Positions 1 through 6,534 of a stretch of DNA of 7,113 nucleotides are shown here, in pieces (the first letter of the stretch is position 1; each line of letters starts with the position of its first letter). The DNA is from Bryobacterales bacterium. Lineage in GTDB: Bacteria > Acidobacteriota > Terriglobia > Bryobacterales > Bryobacteraceae. The position numbers were made by a program, and so were the translations under genes. Below the pieces are notes generated by a model, which was not told the DNA's origin, made no database searches, and was given only the letters and a program-made list of their open reading frames with translations. The stretch is from contig JAOAPP010000714.1 in the NCBI GenBank assembly GCA_025462985.1, forward strand, positions 1-7,113, read 5' to 3'.

Positions 1-976
1 CCGTTGCATGCGTGCCGGCCGCGGGGCCAGACATCTTATCGGCGACCGAGAGGATATCGGCTTCGCTGTTCGTGATCCAATGGCGTACTTCGAACACGAG
101 CATTTTTCGAACGTCTTCATCGAATTCGAAGGTCGCCACCATGGTGTTGGGCGTCTCCTGATCGTCGTCGAACATGAAATGGCCGCCGGTGGCAGTTACT
201 TTCGTCGGGTACTTGACTCCGAGAAGCCACCGGGCCATATCCATCTGATGTACGCCCTGATTTCCGATGTCGCCGTTTCCGTAATCCCAAAACCAATGAA
301 AGTTGTAGTGGAATCTATTGCGAGTAAATTCTCGTTTCGGAGCTGGTCCCAGCCAGAGATCGTAGTTGACGCCGGACGGTACGGACTCGACTGGCGCACG
401 CCCAATTGTGTCGCGCCACTTGTAGCAGAGACCGCGTGACATATAGGGCGTCCCGATCACGCCCTCCCGAACTCTTTGCACGGCCTCTTGCATCGTGGGC
501 GAGGAACGGGCATTGGTTCCGTGCTGAACCATGCGTTTGTATTTCTGCGCAGCCGCAAGAAGTTGCTGTGCTTCAAAGATGTTATATGCGCATGGCTTTT
601 CAACATAGACATCTTTTCCAGCCTGGCAGCCCCAGATTGCCTGCAGTGCGTGCCAGTGGTTCGGGGTCGCGATGGAGATTGCATCGATATTTTTGTCCTC
701 CAGCAGCTTGCGAAGATCTGTGAATGCAGCAGGACGTTTGCCCGTTAAGCCTTCCGCATCTTTTAATCGCTGTCCGAGAACGGATTCGTCCACGTCGCAC
801 AGTGCTGCGATTTCCACATTTGGCATCTTCGAATACGCCTTGATGTGGCTCTGGCCCTGACCGCGAACGCCGACGCAGGCGACGCGAACAGTGTCGTTGG
901 GACTTCCTTGTGCACTTCGGTACGAAGCCGCTGCCGCCGCTCCTGCTGAACCTACTATGAAATGCCGCCGGTTCAT
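1..976 (-). CDS. Tat-exported Gfo/Idh/MocA family oxidoreductase (3' end cut by window edge)
   Basis: The 325 visible residues form an NAD(P)-dependent sugar-type dehydrogenase; the C-terminus lies beyond position 1. The N-terminus is a twin-arginine signal (MNRRHFIVGS, then an Ala-rich stretch to about residue 22), so the enzyme is probably exported folded with its cofactor, as known for Zymomonas glucose-fructose oxidoreductase. The Rossmann fold starts near residue 29, with glycine motif GVRGQG at 36-41 and an acidic D61 ending strand 2. ATPNHWHA at 103-110 and the signature EKP at 126-128 follow, with K127 the expected catalytic lysine. GNQGVHQMD at 238-246 supplies the usual active-site His (H243). 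The ATG at 976 has an AGGAG ribosome site at 986-982, five bases upstream. It is the last visible gene of the minus-strand cluster, 50 nt after the amidohydrolase. Family assignment is secure; the substrate (sugar, glycoside, inositol or other) cannot be read from sequence. Confidence 0.93.
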   Translation of the reverse strand, partial: MNRRHFIVGSAGAAAAASYRSAQGSPNDTVRVACVGVRGQGQSHIKAYSKMPNVEIAALCDVDESVLGQRLKDAEGLTGKRPAAFTDLRKLLEDKNIDAISIATPNHWHALQAIWGCQAGKDVYVEKPCAYNIFEAQQLLAAAQKYKRMVQHGTNARSSPTMQEAVQRVREGVIGTPYMSRGLCYKWRDTIGRAPVESVPSGVNYDLWLGPAPKREFTRNRFHYNFHWFWDYGNGDIGNQGVHQMDMARWLLGVKYPTKVTATGGHFMFDDDQETPNTMVATFEFDEDVRKMLVFEVRHWITNSEADILSVADKMSGPAAGTHAT

Positions 977-981
977 TGCTT

Positions 982-986
982 CTCCT
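982..986 (-). promoter_or_regulatory. Ribosome binding site of the oxidoreductase
   Basis: AGGAG on the minus strand, five bases before the ATG at 976. This fixes the start and gives an N-terminus beginning directly with the twin-arginine motif. No promoter is evident in the 50 nt gap 977-1026, which supports co-transcription with the upstream genes. Confidence 0.75.
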
Positions 987-1026
987 GCTCTTTCTGATTT
1001 AACTCGAATAACTCTTGCAAACCCGC

Positions 1027-1965
1027 TTATCGGTTTAACATACGCCAGAGTGTACCGCTGAAGATGTTTGCCTGCACCTCAGGAGCAACGCCACACGCAT
1101 CAAGCATGCGGTGATAACGTTCCAGCTCCCGATCCAGCTCGCCGAGGTCGCCTTCGAAAACGTCCGATCCAAACACCAGCTTCTCGAACGCTGGAGCGTT
1201 CGACTTAGGCGTGTGGGCGCTCGCCACGCTGGTCCACCAGAAGATCGATTTGAAAAACGGATAATCTTCCTGCTTCTTAATGAGCGTCGATCCGGACACA
1301 TCAAAATAAACATTCGGATTCCAGCGTCCAACCTCGCCTGCCCAGGCGTAATCCGGATTGCCGAGATGTGCACCGATAATCGTCAACTTTGGAAAGCGCC
1401 GGGCGATCAGATCGATTGTCGACACCCGCATTCGGTCAGAGCTGACGTTGACCGGCACTTCGGGATTATTCCGATTCACGATTCCAGTGTGAAACAGAAT
1501 GATCATCCCGTACTTCTCAGCGCGTTCGTAAAGCGGCCAGTACCGCCGATCGTCATACGAGTACTCTGGCTTCGTAATTTCTCCCAAGCCGCGGAAGCCG
1601 GCTGCATGAAACTGGTCGATGGTTTCGAGTGCATTAGGCGCATCGAGCTCTATCTGTCCAAGGCCTACCAGCCGGTCGGGACGACTCTTTATCGAATCGG
1701 CGGCCGCTTTGAGATCTCCCGGCTCGACAATCAGCATCGCCATCCCTTGCAAGCTGTCCAGCTTCAGGACCAACTTTTCTAAGAAATCCTTGCTGCCATT
1801 ATGGTGTACGTGGCAATCGATCAGCTTCGGCTGCACATGCTGGCTCCAGCAGACGCCCAGGCAGCAAACCAGTATCAGGAAGCGCCGGGAAACGCCGAGA
1901 ATCACGAAACGGGCCACATCAAAGAAGCCTGTTGGCCGCAGGCAAGAGTTAGGGCTGAGAAGCAT
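1027..1965 (-). CDS. Exported amidohydrolase-2 family metal-dependent hydrolase
   Basis: This is a 312-residue TIM-barrel hydrolase of the amidohydrolase-related (amidohydrolase_2) type. Metal and catalytic residues are visible in family order: HxH at H52/H54 (LIDCHVHHNG), H159 (ILFHTG), H200 (IIGAHLGN) and D268 (LVFGSD). The C-terminal NIFSGTLWRML resembles the family ending. A hydrophobic segment at about 20-41, after Arg residues, predicts a Sec signal or membrane anchor; the LGVC at 36-39 is a poor lipobox. Family members include lactonases and decarboxylases, so lactone hydrolysis beside a sugar dehydrogenase is plausible but is inference. The ATG at 1965 overlaps the DUF6807 stop by 17 bases and has no Shine-Dalgarno sequence. 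In-frame GTG codons at 1917 and 1905 would shorten the unusually long n-region of the signal, so the exact start is uncertain. It is followed after 50 nt by the oxidoreductase. Confidence 0.88.
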   Translation of the reverse strand: MLLSPNSCLRPTGFFDVARFVILGVSRRFLILVCCLGVCWSQHVQPKLIDCHVHHNGSKDFLEKLVLKLDSLQGMAMLIVEPGDLKAAADSIKSRPDRLVGLGQIELDAPNALETIDQFHAAGFRGLGEITKPEYSYDDRRYWPLYERAEKYGMIILFHTGIVNRNNPEVPVNVSSDRMRVSTIDLIARRFPKLTIIGAHLGNPDYAWAGEVGRWNPNVYFDVSGSTLIKKQEDYPFFKSIFWWTSVASAHTPKSNAPAFEKLVFGSDVFEGDLGELDRELERYHRMLDACGVAPEVQANIFSGTLWRMLNR

Positions 1966-2944
1966 ATTGCTTGTAGGCGGTAGCTATTTGTTCCGGTGAC
2001 AGGTCGCCGTCGTAGATCACAACTCGATACCTAAACTCGAGCGAGCTGCCTTCGGGGATTGTCCAGCTTCCGTCTTTGGCGGGGTCGTTGGTGAATTCAC
2101 GAGCTCCGAATGGATTTGCTGCCAACAGCCCATAGCCTCGAGCGTGCCACGTCGTCGGATGCCGGAAGCTCTTCGGATGATCGAACACGACAATACCCAC
2201 TCTATGGCCGGAAACCGTTCCATAATAGTTGACCCAATCGGCTGGCTTGCCCCAAATGTTCTTTTCACCCTGATCGCCATGAGAGTTGATCATATGTCCG
2301 AGCGGTGCGCTCAGGTCGGACCCAAGACGTATCCCGAACGTCCCCTCTTTGGTATCGCCCAACGTAATCGGACCGTTGTCGGCTCTCAGAATGAAATGAC
2401 AATCGATCGTGCGCTCGCGATCGTCTCCTCCGAAGGTTAGAACCTGTGTCTCTCGCCCGATGACGCGTCCATTCTGATCTGCGAGCGCGAAGCTCGCTTT
2501 TATCGTTCCCGAATCCGGACCAGAGTGCAGTTCTTCTATCGTCGGACCGGTCATGCGGCCGTACGGCTGACGTGAATGATCGTTGTAATATCGCTGGAAA
2601 GTGGGTTCTGCCCAGAAATTCAAGCCGTCGATATCGCCGTGGGCGAAGTAAAGGGGCCGTTGATGAGGCTCAAAGGAAGAGGCTTTCGGATCGCCCATCG
2701 ATGCGTCATTCCCAACGGGGAACGGTCGGCTGATAACTAGTCCTCCGGCCGTTTGGAGCGGCATCAGGTAGGCTTTTGCGGCGTCTGGTCCGAAATAGTA
2801 CGTCGTAAACGGCTTACCTGCGATAGTGACCTCTATCCGGTCGTTATTCTGTTTGAGTTGAACCGTTGCGCCCGCAAGCAGAGCCGGTGGAAGGCAGCAT
2901 GCCAGGGACGCACAGACGCAGAGCTTAAGTTGGTTTAGAATCAT
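1949..2944 (-). CDS. Secreted DUF6807 family protein (the so-called PmoA family)
   Basis: This is a 331-residue protein with a Sec signal peptide (residues 1 to about 26, ending LLAGA). It matches DUF6807 in pattern: TYYFGPDAAKAYLMPL at 48-63, RPLYFAHGDIDGLNFW at 96-111, RVGIVVFDHPKSFRHPTTWH at 248-267, YGLLAANPFG at 271-280 and a closing LEFRYRVVIYDGD at 302-314. Conserved His and Asp residues (H102, D104, D106, H257, H262, H267) could form a carbohydrate or metal site, but this is a guess. Pfam named the family 'methane oxygenase PmoA'; there is no resemblance here to the membrane methane monooxygenase subunit. To my knowledge the family is biochemically uncharacterised and often lies near Gfo/Idh/MocA oxidoreductases. 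The ATG at 2944 lacks an obvious Shine-Dalgarno, and I found no better in-frame start upstream. It lies 66 nt after the receptor, with a hairpin in between. Confidence 0.9.
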   Translation of the reverse strand: MILNQLKLCVCASLACCLPPALLAGATVQLKQNNDRIEVTIAGKPFTTYYFGPDAAKAYLMPLQTAGGLVISRPFPVGNDASMGDPKASSFEPHQRPLYFAHGDIDGLNFWAEPTFQRYYNDHSRQPYGRMTGPTIEELHSGPDSGTIKASFALADQNGRVIGRETQVLTFGGDDRERTIDCHFILRADNGPITLGDTKEGTFGIRLGSDLSAPLGHMINSHGDQGEKNIWGKPADWVNYYGTVSGHRVGIVVFDHPKSFRHPTTWHARGYGLLAANPFGAREFTNDPAKDGSWTIPEGSSLEFRYRVVIYDGDLSPEQIATAYKQYASQP

Positions 2945-2960
2945 TCGAAAATGGGAAATA

Positions 2961-3001
2961 AGTCGGCTTCGAACTCTGCCGCAGCACGCAAGAAGCCGAC
3001 T
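2961..3001 (-). terminator. Intergenic hairpin between receptor and DUF6807 genes (possible leaky terminator or stabiliser)
   Basis: AGTCGGCTTC at 2961-2970 and GAAGCCGACT at 2992-3001 form a perfect 10 bp stem with a 21-base loop. On the minus-strand transcript the stem is followed by a T-rich run (TTATTTCCCATTTT) ending just before the DUF6807 ATG. The large loop and broken T-tract make a strong intrinsic terminator unlikely. A partial terminator, an RNA-processing site or a 3'-end stabiliser for the receptor mRNA fits better. Confidence 0.45.
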
Positions 3002-3010
3002 CTTGCAAGA

Positions 3011-6000
3011 TCAAAACATCATCTTCAGAGCAAACTGGAGGATGCGTGGGTTGCCGGCCGACGTAATCTGGCCTGTTGACGAGGACCCGAGATAATTCTG
3101 GGGTTTCGCGAAATTGACATTGTTGAAGGCATTGAAGAATTCGGCCCGGAACTGAACCGACACTCGTTCCACCACTGGAAAGTTTTTCAACAGCCCGAGA
3201 TCTGTGGTGAAAGACCGGGGACCGCGTAGAATATTCTTTCCAGAGTTGCCGAACGTGCCAATCGCATTAGGCACAAACGCAGCCGTATTGAAGGCTTCCT
3301 GAATCAACGCTCCGTGAGATCGATTCGGATCCAGAGTGGGGCCGCCGATGTAGTCGGCGCGATCAGACCCCACTCCTGTGAGCGAGTTGTCAACATTGCT
3401 GAACACAGTGTAGGGAACTCCAGATCTCCAGTTTGTGATCGCGGTCAGCTCCCACCCGTTCACAAGCTTGCTAGACAGCCCATGCAGGGGCGCCATCGGA
3501 ATCTGCCACATCGCGGAGAAGTTGAAGACGTTCGGGAAATCGTCGTTGGACAATCCGTAGTCATATCTGCGGTCGAAGGGATCGGTCCGGCCATTCGCAC
3601 CGTTGGCTGCCAGATCGTCAATCAATCGAGAGCGCGTGTAGTTTGCCAGAAGGGAAAGACCGCGGCTGAACCTCTTCTCGATATTCAATCGCAGCGACTC
3701 ATAATGCGAGTTGTTGTCCGAAGAAAACAAGCCCACGCTGCCGAAGGATGGATTGATCCGGCGCTGCTGAGTGTTGCCCACCGTGGAGGCTCCAGGAATG
3801 TAGATGGCCGGGTTCTGCTCGTTGAAACCTAAAACGCCGCTTGCGAGATATGTTCCCTTGTTGCCAGCGTACGATGCCCGGCCGACCCACGAGTGGCCAA
3901 ACTGATGCTCCAGGTTAACGTTCCAGGTCGCAAGTTCAGGCATGTGCCAATTGTGTTGGAACGTTCCATAGATTGAGACCGGGAGCGTGAATGGCACGGT
4001 GGACACGGGCGCCGTAGTTGCATACTGCGCGGGAAACGGGTTAGCGATGCCAATGCTCCCGTACGGATTTGTGAAACTGACCACGCCCGTGTAGTTGAAA
4101 AGCGGACTGAATGGCGCGGTGTCCACCATTCCATTCGAATCGTGGTTTCCCGGCGGCGTGTAGTACAAGCCTCCCCCTCCCCGCAATACTGTATTGGCTC
4201 CCAGCTGATATGAAAAGCCCAGGCGAGGAGCTATGTTGAGCGTATCCGCTTCCGATCCTCCCTTAGGGCATCCCGGATCCCCGCCGAACAGCATTCCTTG
4301 AGGAGCATTCGGAAAACGACCGGACCGCGTTTGAGTGCCCGGCACGTAACAAACAACCCGCCCCTTCTGCTCGGTGTAGGGAAAGTAAGGATCCCAGCGC
4401 AGCCCAGCTTCAATCTTCAGTTTCGGAGTCACGCGGATATTATCCTGGGCGTACAAGCTCCACAAAACACCTGAAAGATTCTTGTATTCGCCGCCGCCCT
4501 GGGTGAAGTTCGAGGCGGCTCCCAGTAAGAAATCAGACAGATTGCTGCCGGACAAAGCGCTTCCGAAAGTGAAGTTGCCTGACATATTGTAGGTGTTCAC
4601 CAGCGTATTTGAGATGTGTGTGGCTTCGCCGCCGATGTGAATCTCGTGAGCGCCATGTACGACGGTTACGTCCTCGCGGAATGAGTAGTCGCCCCGGTTG
4701 AATACGCCGAGGTGATTCGTGTTAACGCCGAAATACCCGTCCACGAACATAGCGATCTCAGGAGGCGTAGGCGCGGCAATTTGAATCCCGGCAGTCGGAA
4801 AGCCGAACGGGGCGCCGGAAAGTGAGCCGCCCGTCTGCGACGTCCAGCTGAACCAGGTATTAGACAACAGGCTTGGTGAGAACGAATAAGTGTTATTGAG
4901 CGCGAGATTCTTCACAGTGACCTGATTACCGTTTCCATCCGCTGCAATGATGTTCTGCGATCCGATCGAGACGTCCGGCGGCTCATTGAAGCGCGTCCAG
5001 AACCAGCTCCCGTTTAGTTGGTTCTTCCCCGTAAGCCAATTCATCTTTAGAAGATATTGGTCATCATTCTGCACCACATTTGCGCCCGCAAACGTCAACT
5101 GGCCATTCGGCCCATTCGGCAGCGGAATGTGGTTCAGGAAATACTGAGCTGGAGCGCTTAACTGGGTTGATGGGATTTTATCGCCTTGGTAGGCGACAGC
5201 TGTTATAGGATCTGTCACCGGGATGCCGGACCCCGAAAAGTCGCCCGTTCTCTCAGCCGCCGTGGGAACGAATGCGACGTTGCCTTGGGCCGCACTCCGA
5301 ATTTTGGTGCCCTGGTAAGTGCCGAAGTAGAACAGCTTGTTTTTCAGGATCGGTCCACCAATCGCACCACCATACTGATTCCGCTTTAAAGTGTCTTGCC
5401 TTGGGGCGAAAAAGTTCCTCGCATTGAAATCGCCATTCCGTACAAACTCGAAGACATCCCCGTGGATATCGTTCGTTCCGGACTTCGTGACCATATTGAC
5501 GACCGCTCCGGCCCCGATCCCATATTGAGCCGAGAGGTTATCGGTCTCGACATTGAATTCCTGCATGGCATCAGGATTGGGGAAGGGCAGATTGGCGTTT
5601 AAGTAGGTGTCGTTGTGGCCGCCTCCGTCCATCTCGTAGTTGACGCTGCGAGGTCCGGCGCCATTCACGTTTGCGTCCTGCTCACCCGGGTAGACACCGC
5701 CCTGGCAGTTGACAAGGCAGTAATTCCCAGTCTCGTTGACCGTTCCGGCTGCCAGGAATAAGAGGGCTTGAGGCTCTCTGCCATCGAGAGGTAAATCGAC
5801 GATTCTCTTGCTGTTGATCAACTGGCCAACCGTTCCGGACTCGGTATTAATGAGTTCTGCGTCCTCGGTCACTGTCACCTGCTCTTGAACGCTGCCGACC
5901 TGCAGCCGTACAGGGATGTTTACCGGTTGATCGACGGTCAGTGTAATTCCGGTTTGGACAAATTTAGAAAATCCCGGCTTCTCGACCGTCACCTCATAAT

Positions 6001-6241
6001 TTCCTACCGGCAATGCGGTGAAGGTGAACGTCCCCTCACTGTTTGATGTTGAGATTTTTTGTAGTCCTGTATCGAGACTTCGAACGCTGAGTTTGGCGTC
6101 CGAGATCGCTGCCCCGGACGGATCTACAACTTTGATGCCGAGAGTTGAGGTTGTGTATTGCGCGAAGGCAGGAACACTAAGCGAGAAAGCCAAGATGGCT
6201 GTCGCTGCCTGGAATGCCCGGCGTAGTTTTAGAATTTGCAA
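3011..6241 (-). CDS. TonB-dependent outer-membrane receptor with carboxypeptidase-regulatory-like N-terminal domain
   Basis: From the TTG at 6241 this is a 1076-residue outer-membrane transporter. The signal peptide covers residues 1-27 (ending SVPAFA, cut before Q28). A carboxypeptidase-regulatory-like beta-sandwich follows at about 34-115 (VVDPSGAAISDAKL, then GNYEVTVEKPGF). The plug at about 120-260 includes VNYEMDGGGHNDTYL and QYGIGAGAVVNMVTKSGTN. The rest is the beta-barrel, closing with FRAEFFNAFNNVNFAKP and a terminal Phe, the usual assembly signal. This architecture is typical of the large receptor family expanded in Acidobacteriota, probably for plant or microbial carbohydrates, but the ligand is unknown and no SusD-like partner is present. 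The TTG is chosen because GGGAGGT at 6253-6247 sits five bases upstream. The longer GTG start at 6271 has no ribosome site and would add ten residues before the signal peptide. Two Cys in the plug (about 175 and 179) could form a disulfide. Confidence 0.95.
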   Translation of the reverse strand: MQILKLRRAFQAATAILAFSLSVPAFAQYTTSTLGIKVVDPSGAAISDAKLSVRSLDTGLQKISTSNSEGTFTFTALPVGNYEVTVEKPGFSKFVQTGITLTVDQPVNIPVRLQVGSVQEQVTVTEDAELINTESGTVGQLINSKRIVDLPLDGREPQALLFLAAGTVNETGNYCLVNCQGGVYPGEQDANVNGAGPRSVNYEMDGGGHNDTYLNANLPFPNPDAMQEFNVETDNLSAQYGIGAGAVVNMVTKSGTNDIHGDVFEFVRNGDFNARNFFAPRQDTLKRNQYGGAIGGPILKNKLFYFGTYQGTKIRSAAQGNVAFVPTAAERTGDFSGSGIPVTDPITAVAYQGDKIPSTQLSAPAQYFLNHIPLPNGPNGQLTFAGANVVQNDDQYLLKMNWLTGKNQLNGSWFWTRFNEPPDVSIGSQNIIAADGNGNQVTVKNLALNNTYSFSPSLLSNTWFSWTSQTGGSLSGAPFGFPTAGIQIAAPTPPEIAMFVDGYFGVNTNHLGVFNRGDYSFREDVTVVHGAHEIHIGGEATHISNTLVNTYNMSGNFTFGSALSGSNLSDFLLGAASNFTQGGGEYKNLSGVLWSLYAQDNIRVTPKLKIEAGLRWDPYFPYTEQKGRVVCYVPGTQTRSGRFPNAPQGMLFGGDPGCPKGGSEADTLNIAPRLGFSYQLGANTVLRGGGGLYYTPPGNHDSNGMVDTAPFSPLFNYTGVVSFTNPYGSIGIANPFPAQYATTAPVSTVPFTLPVSIYGTFQHNWHMPELATWNVNLEHQFGHSWVGRASYAGNKGTYLASGVLGFNEQNPAIYIPGASTVGNTQQRRINPSFGSVGLFSSDNNSHYESLRLNIEKRFSRGLSLLANYTRSRLIDDLAANGANGRTDPFDRRYDYGLSNDDFPNVFNFSAMWQIPMAPLHGLSSKLVNGWELTAITNWRSGVPYTVFSNVDNSLTGVGSDRADYIGGPTLDPNRSHGALIQEAFNTAAFVPNAIGTFGNSGKNILRGPRSFTTDLGLLKNFPVVERVSVQFRAEFFNAFNNVNFAKPQNYLGSSSTGQITSAGNPRILQFALKMMF

Positions 6242-6246
6242 GGCGC

Positions 6247-6253
6247 ACCTCCC
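6247..6253 (-). promoter_or_regulatory. Strong Shine-Dalgarno that selects a TTG start for the receptor
   Basis: GGGAGGT reads 6253 to 6247 on the minus strand, followed by GCGCC and then TTG at 6241-6239. This near-perfect anti-16S match at ideal spacing argues for TTG over the GTG at 6271. It also gives a compact signal peptide starting MQILKLRRAF. Confidence 0.8.
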
Positions 6254-6282
6254 TGGAGACTTAGGCGCCACAAGCGATGTGT

Positions 6283-6300
6283 CTGGGAAACGTTTCTCAG
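6283..6300. promoter_or_regulatory. Operator-like palindrome 1 (LacI-family type)
   Basis: CTGGGAAACGTTTCTCAG is an 18 bp inverted repeat with eight of nine pairs matching and a central CG, the hallmark of LacI-family operators (known: hinge helices intercalate at a central CpG step). It lies about 63 bases downstream of the predicted receptor transcription start, within the leader, where a bound repressor could block elongation or help form a loop with the second copy. Confidence 0.65.
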
Positions 6301-6360
6301 CCCGACCTGGGGATCCACTGCGGCGCTAGTCTGTATGCGGTTTGCTGCAACCGTGAAGGA

Positions 6361-6389
6361 AGTATAGGAGATCTCTTACGACAGGTCAA
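6361..6389 (-). promoter_or_regulatory. Sigma-70 type promoter of the receptor gene cluster
   Basis: On the minus strand, TTGACC (6389-6384) and TATACT (6366-6361) are separated by exactly 17 bases. Each hexamer differs from consensus at one position. Transcription would start near 6354, giving a leader of about 113 nt before the TTG at 6241. The spacer contains the palindrome GAGATCTC (6368-6375). This is the best promoter-like sequence I found in the intergenic region and probably drives the whole minus-strand cluster. Confidence 0.72.
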
Positions 6390-6436
6390 CCATTCTTTCT
6401 GCTTAATGCTGAATCTCGATGAAATAATTTATCGGT

Positions 6437-6454
6437 GTGGGAAACGTTGCTCGC
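6437..6454. promoter_or_regulatory. Operator-like palindrome 2 (second copy of the same site)
   Basis: GTGGGAAACGTTGCTCGC repeats the core of the first site: 14 of 15 bases of TGGGAAACGTTTCTC are shared in the same orientation. Its own symmetry is weaker (six of nine pairs). The centres are 154 bp apart. It lies upstream of the receptor -35 box and covers the expected -35 region of the candidate esterase promoter, a position suited to repressing the esterase directly and the receptor by looping. Confidence 0.6.
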
Positions 6455-6460
6455 CTCTCG

Positions 6461-6469
6461 TGATACACT
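6461..6469 (+). promoter_or_regulatory. Candidate extended -10 promoter of the esterase gene
   Basis: TGATACACT fits the extended -10 pattern TGnTAnnnT, with hexamer TACACT at 6464-6469. The -35 region (6441-6446, GAAACG) is poor and lies inside operator-like site 2. Start would be near 6476, giving a leader of about 80 nt. A weak promoter of this kind would be easily blocked by a protein on site 2. Confidence 0.35.
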
Positions 6470-6479
6470 TCCCGTCACG

Positions 6480-6534
6480 GAGTAAGTCCCAGGTAGTCGC
6501 TTACTCATGCCAATCCCGGGCTCAGGCCCAATTG
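6480..6534 (+). other. Two small stem-loops in the esterase 5' leader
   Basis: GAGTAAG (6480-6486) pairs with CTTACTC (6500-6506) around a 13-base loop. Next, GGGC (6518-6521) pairs with GCCC (6526-6529) across a TCAG tetraloop, flanked by CAAT (6511-6514) and ATTG (6531-6534), which extend the stem past a small internal loop. Neither has a T-tract, so they are not terminators. They match no riboswitch that I recognise and may be chance. Confidence 0.25.

Noticed and set aside
134..144. Eukaryotic Kozak-like GCCACCATGG
   Set aside because: It lies inside the bacterial oxidoreductase gene on the opposite strand. It is coincidental and has no role in bacteria.
8..860. Several plus- and minus-strand open frames of 60-143 codons at the left edge
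   Set aside because: They overlap the continuous oxidoreductase frame, which shows Tat, Rossmann and EKP motifs. They are shadows.
1111..1782. 223-codon open frame on the plus strand
   Set aside because: It lies antisense to the amidohydrolase, whose catalytic motifs are intact. The translation shows no recognisable domain and no supported start.
1949..2944. Methane monooxygenase subunit, suggested by the family's old name PmoA
   Set aside because: The protein is secreted, lacks the multiple membrane helices of particulate methane monooxygenase, and matches DUF6807 motifs instead.
3314..3832. 172-codon open frame on the plus strand
   Set aside because: It is antisense to the TonB receptor barrel, has no recognisable family features, and is a typical shadow of a high-GC gene.
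5101..5123. Short tandem repeat of CCATTCGGC
   Set aside because: Two copies within the receptor gene encode a PNGPNG turn. This is ordinary coding repetition, not a repeat element.
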